Assembly (NCBI GenBank): GCA_030052355.1
Contig: JASIGS010000335.1
Coordinates: 1 to 6,319 of the forward strand
Length of the DNA stretch: 6,319 bases
Reading direction: 5' to 3'
Origin: Streptosporangiaceae bacterium
Lineage (GTDB): Bacteria > Actinomycetota > Actinomycetes > Streptosporangiales > Streptosporangiaceae
This document shows positions 5,139 to 6,319 of the stretch, one piece after another. Each line of letters starts with the position of its first letter. Position 1 is the stretch's first letter. The translations under genes were made by a program, and so were the position numbers. Under the pieces are notes generated by a model that did no database searches, was not told the origin of the DNA, and was given only the letters and a program-made list of their open reading frames with translations.

Positions 5139-5669
5139 TGACCAAATCACGAAAGGGCGTTCAGAGACGACGTCTCCCGGACTGCCCGGATCGTGATCTC
5201 TGGGCCGTCGGCAAGCCAGCCTGGGTTGGGTGCGAGCTCCTGGGATGTCTTTCGGCAGTGGCGACTCGGCTGTGTGAAGCCGCGGAAGCGTGAGCCCGAC
5301 CGACGTCGTAAAGACGCAGCTGGGGCGCGGTGTTGCCTGCCAGGGTCGGTGCCCAGTTAACGCGCAGTGGTGGGCAGGGATCAACCCGCGCATCTGCGCA
5401 GCCGATACCGCTGACCGAGACCGAACATGACGGTGATGGCGACGGCGAATATCGAGCCGTCGAGCGGCCACCAATGGCCTGCCGGTCCGTGCATCAGGTA
5501 GGCGACCAGCTGTATATAGCGCCACAACTGACGCCGCTCCAGATAGCAAACAGCCATACCTGCAGCTCGTTCGCCGGTTGCCATCGACGGACTCGAGCAG
5601 CGCGTTTCCGCCGGGGAAGATCAGACCGGAGGTCGTTGCTCTTGGGCCCGACTCCAGGCTCCAGTTCTG

Positions 5670-5681
5670 CCTCGATCGAGG
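5670..5681. repeat. 12-bp perfect palindrome
   Basis: CCTCGATCGAGG lies about 100 bp upstream of the MazG gene. It could be an operator for that gene. No regulator is identifiable and chance is possible. Confidence 0.35.
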
Positions 5682-5774
5682 TTCCTGGCCGCAGGTCCGG
5701 AGTGGCCTAGGGACGGCGGCCCCTTCTGATGGCCGGCGGATGTGCCGGGATGAGAAGTCGAGCCCGGACACCGC

Positions 5775-5780
5775 TACGTT
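5775..5780 (+). promoter_or_regulatory. Candidate -10 box for a leaderless MazG mRNA
   Basis: TACGTT fits TANNNT and ends 7 nt before the ATG at 5788, the spacing seen when transcription starts on the A of the start codon. No Shine-Dalgarno sequence precedes that ATG, which agrees with a leaderless transcript. The -35 region is weak. Confidence 0.4.
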
Positions 5781-5787
5781 TAACGCC

Positions 5788-6117
5788 ATGGAGTGCGACG
5801 AATACCAGCGCGCCGCGATGCGCACGGCCCGCGACAAGAGCGCCCCAAACGAGTTCATGCACTTGGTCTTGGGGTTGGTTGGTGAGGCGGGCGAAATCGC
5901 AGAGAAGGTCAAGAAACTGGTCCGCGACAAGAACAGCGACTTGGCCCAACTCGACCGCGACGACATGGCAGCCGAACTCGGCGACGTTCTTTGGTACACA
6001 GCCGTGCTGGCGAACTTCCTAGGCCTTTCGCTTGACGACGTCGCACAACGAAATGTTGACAAACTCGCAGACCGGCAGCGCAGGGCTGTCCTTGGTGGAT
6101 CCGGCGACAACCGCTAA
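5788..6117 (+). CDS. Phage-type MazG nucleotide pyrophosphohydrolase
   Basis: 109 residues, single MazG domain. Metal-binding acidic motifs are E33-x-x-E36 (in LVGEAGEIAEKVKKLVRD) and E63-x-x-D66 (in AAELGDVLWY). The conserved N-x-x-K-L-x-x-R motif is at about 89-96, and the C terminus is GGSGDNR, typical of this subgroup. Such all-alpha enzymes bind magnesium and hydrolyse nucleoside triphosphates to monophosphate and pyrophosphate. Small versions are common in phages and genomic islands, where they may alter nucleotide or (p)ppGpp pools, though the exact substrate is rarely known. ATG 5788 starts right at family homology. The frame is open back to 5578, but the 70 upstream residues do not resemble the family and look non-coding. 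There is no RBS, so leaderless expression is likely. It is monocistronic, with a hairpin 10 bp after the stop. Unrelated to the MazF toxin despite the name. Confidence 0.92.
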   Translation: MECDEYQRAAMRTARDKSAPNEFMHLVLGLVGEAGEIAEKVKKLVRDKNSDLAQLDRDDMAAELGDVLWYTAVLANFLGLSLDDVAQRNVDKLADRQRRAVLGGSGDNR

Positions 6118-6127
6118 CGCCCAACCT

Positions 6128-6168
6128 CCAGCAGGGCCGGGCGAGTCGTGGCGCGCGAGCCCTGCTGG
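6128..6168 (+). terminator. Hairpin terminator candidate after MazG
   Basis: CCAGCAGGGC (6128-6137) and GCCCTGCTGG (6159-6168) form a perfect 10-bp stem with a 21-nt GC-rich loop, starting 10 bp after the MazG stop. Pairing can continue through a bulge (CAAC with GTTG). No U tract follows, as is common for actinobacterial terminators. The loop is long, so a processing or stability role is also possible. Confidence 0.5.
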
Positions 6169-6265
6169 TTGTGGTGATCGCTGTGGGCGAGCAGGCGTTC
6201 GTCGTCACCCGCCCGGGACATGACCGATGCCGAGAAGAAGACCTTCCGCCGGAAGTCACGATGAC

Positions 6266-6319
6266 ATGAGCAAGCACCCGGAGATCGCAGATATCACCGA
6301 ACGGCTGGAGCGGATCGAA
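6266..6319 (+). CDS. Start of an unidentified gene (5' 18 codons, runs off the right edge)
   Basis: An ATG at 6266 opens a frame to the window end. The residues SKHPEIADITERLERIE are highly charged, with a leucine/isoleucine heptad spacing suggestive of a coiled coil. GGAAG at 6251-6255 is a weak RBS at 10 nt. A 14-codon ORF (6220-6264, beginning MTDAEKK) ends 1 bp before this ATG and could couple its translation. Short coiled-coil N termini like this precede helix-turn-helix domains in some element-borne regulators, but this is only a guess. The true product cannot be told from 18 residues. Confidence 0.4.
   Translation, partial: MSKHPEIADITERLERIE

Larger units (their letters stand above)
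5065..5787. other. About 720 bp without a convincing gene
   Basis: No frame here has both a good RBS and recognisable motifs. A 67-codon minus-strand frame at 5584-5381 (ending QRYRLRRCAG) has a hydrophobic stretch, SIFAVAITVMFGLG, and fair third-position GC in its middle. It could be a remnant or a small membrane protein, but I do not recognise it and it lacks an RBS. The stretch holds the three 11-bp-spaced repeats at 5110-5138, an inverted repeat at 5164-5176 (GAGACG-A-CGTCTC), and a perfect 12-bp palindrome at 5670-5681. It probably represents decayed element DNA plus regulatory sequence. Confidence 0.5.

Noticed and set aside
5058..6110. Minus-strand 350-codon open frame across MazG and the gene-poor stretch
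   Set aside because: Its first third is antisense to the clear MazG gene. The rest is Arg, Ser and Pro-rich with no motif, and no RBS is seen.
1745..6319. Second attachment site (repeat of the tRNA 3' part) inside the window
   Set aside because: I searched by eye for the T-arm, anticodon-arm and acceptor sequences of the tRNA on both strands and found no second copy, so the other element end is outside the window.
1..6319. CRISPR array, insertion sequence or rRNA
   Set aside because: No regularly spaced long repeats, no transposase-like frame with terminal inverted repeats and no rRNA-like segment were seen. The only periodic repeat is the three-copy heptamer at 5110-5138.

Overview
This is a GC-rich window with the codon use and gene style of an actinobacterium. 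It shows the left junction of a mobile element integrated at a tRNA-Ala gene. I infer the host group from composition, from GTG and TTG starts and from the gene families. I cannot name a species.

Layout. Positions 1-1744 look like host chromosome. They hold a 5'-truncated DHA2-type MFS drug exporter on the minus strand (remnant, running off the left edge), then a plus-strand MOSC-domain oxidoreductase-like gene, then tRNA-Ala(UGC). From the tRNA rightward the DNA looks acquired. A large serine integrase (minus strand) ends inside the tRNA, so its last 20 residues are encoded by the antisense of the tRNA. Upstream of it are a possible 45-codon gene and a possible 20-codon ORF, whose stops and starts overlap in a chain leading to the integrase start. 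About 600 bp without a convincing gene follows, with a cluster of perfect palindromes.

A two-gene plus-strand operon (4218-5064) comes next. It has a good promoter and a strong RBS, and it encodes a Phd/YefM-like antitoxin with an unusual extension and an overlapping RelE-superfamily-like toxin. I infer a toxin-antitoxin module that stabilises the element. A second stretch of about 720 bp with no convincing gene contains three AGGTGCG repeats at an exact 11-bp period. A phage-type MazG pyrophosphohydrolase follows, probably read from a leaderless mRNA, then a hairpin terminator candidate and the first 18 codons of another gene.

No structural phage genes, conjugation genes, excisionase or second attachment site lie in the window, so the type of element (prophage, integrative conjugative element or decayed island) is open. 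The least ordinary parts are the integrase/tRNA junction with its coupled upstream ORFs, the putative toxin-antitoxin pair, and the repeat-bearing gene-poor stretches. No complete novel system is demonstrated.
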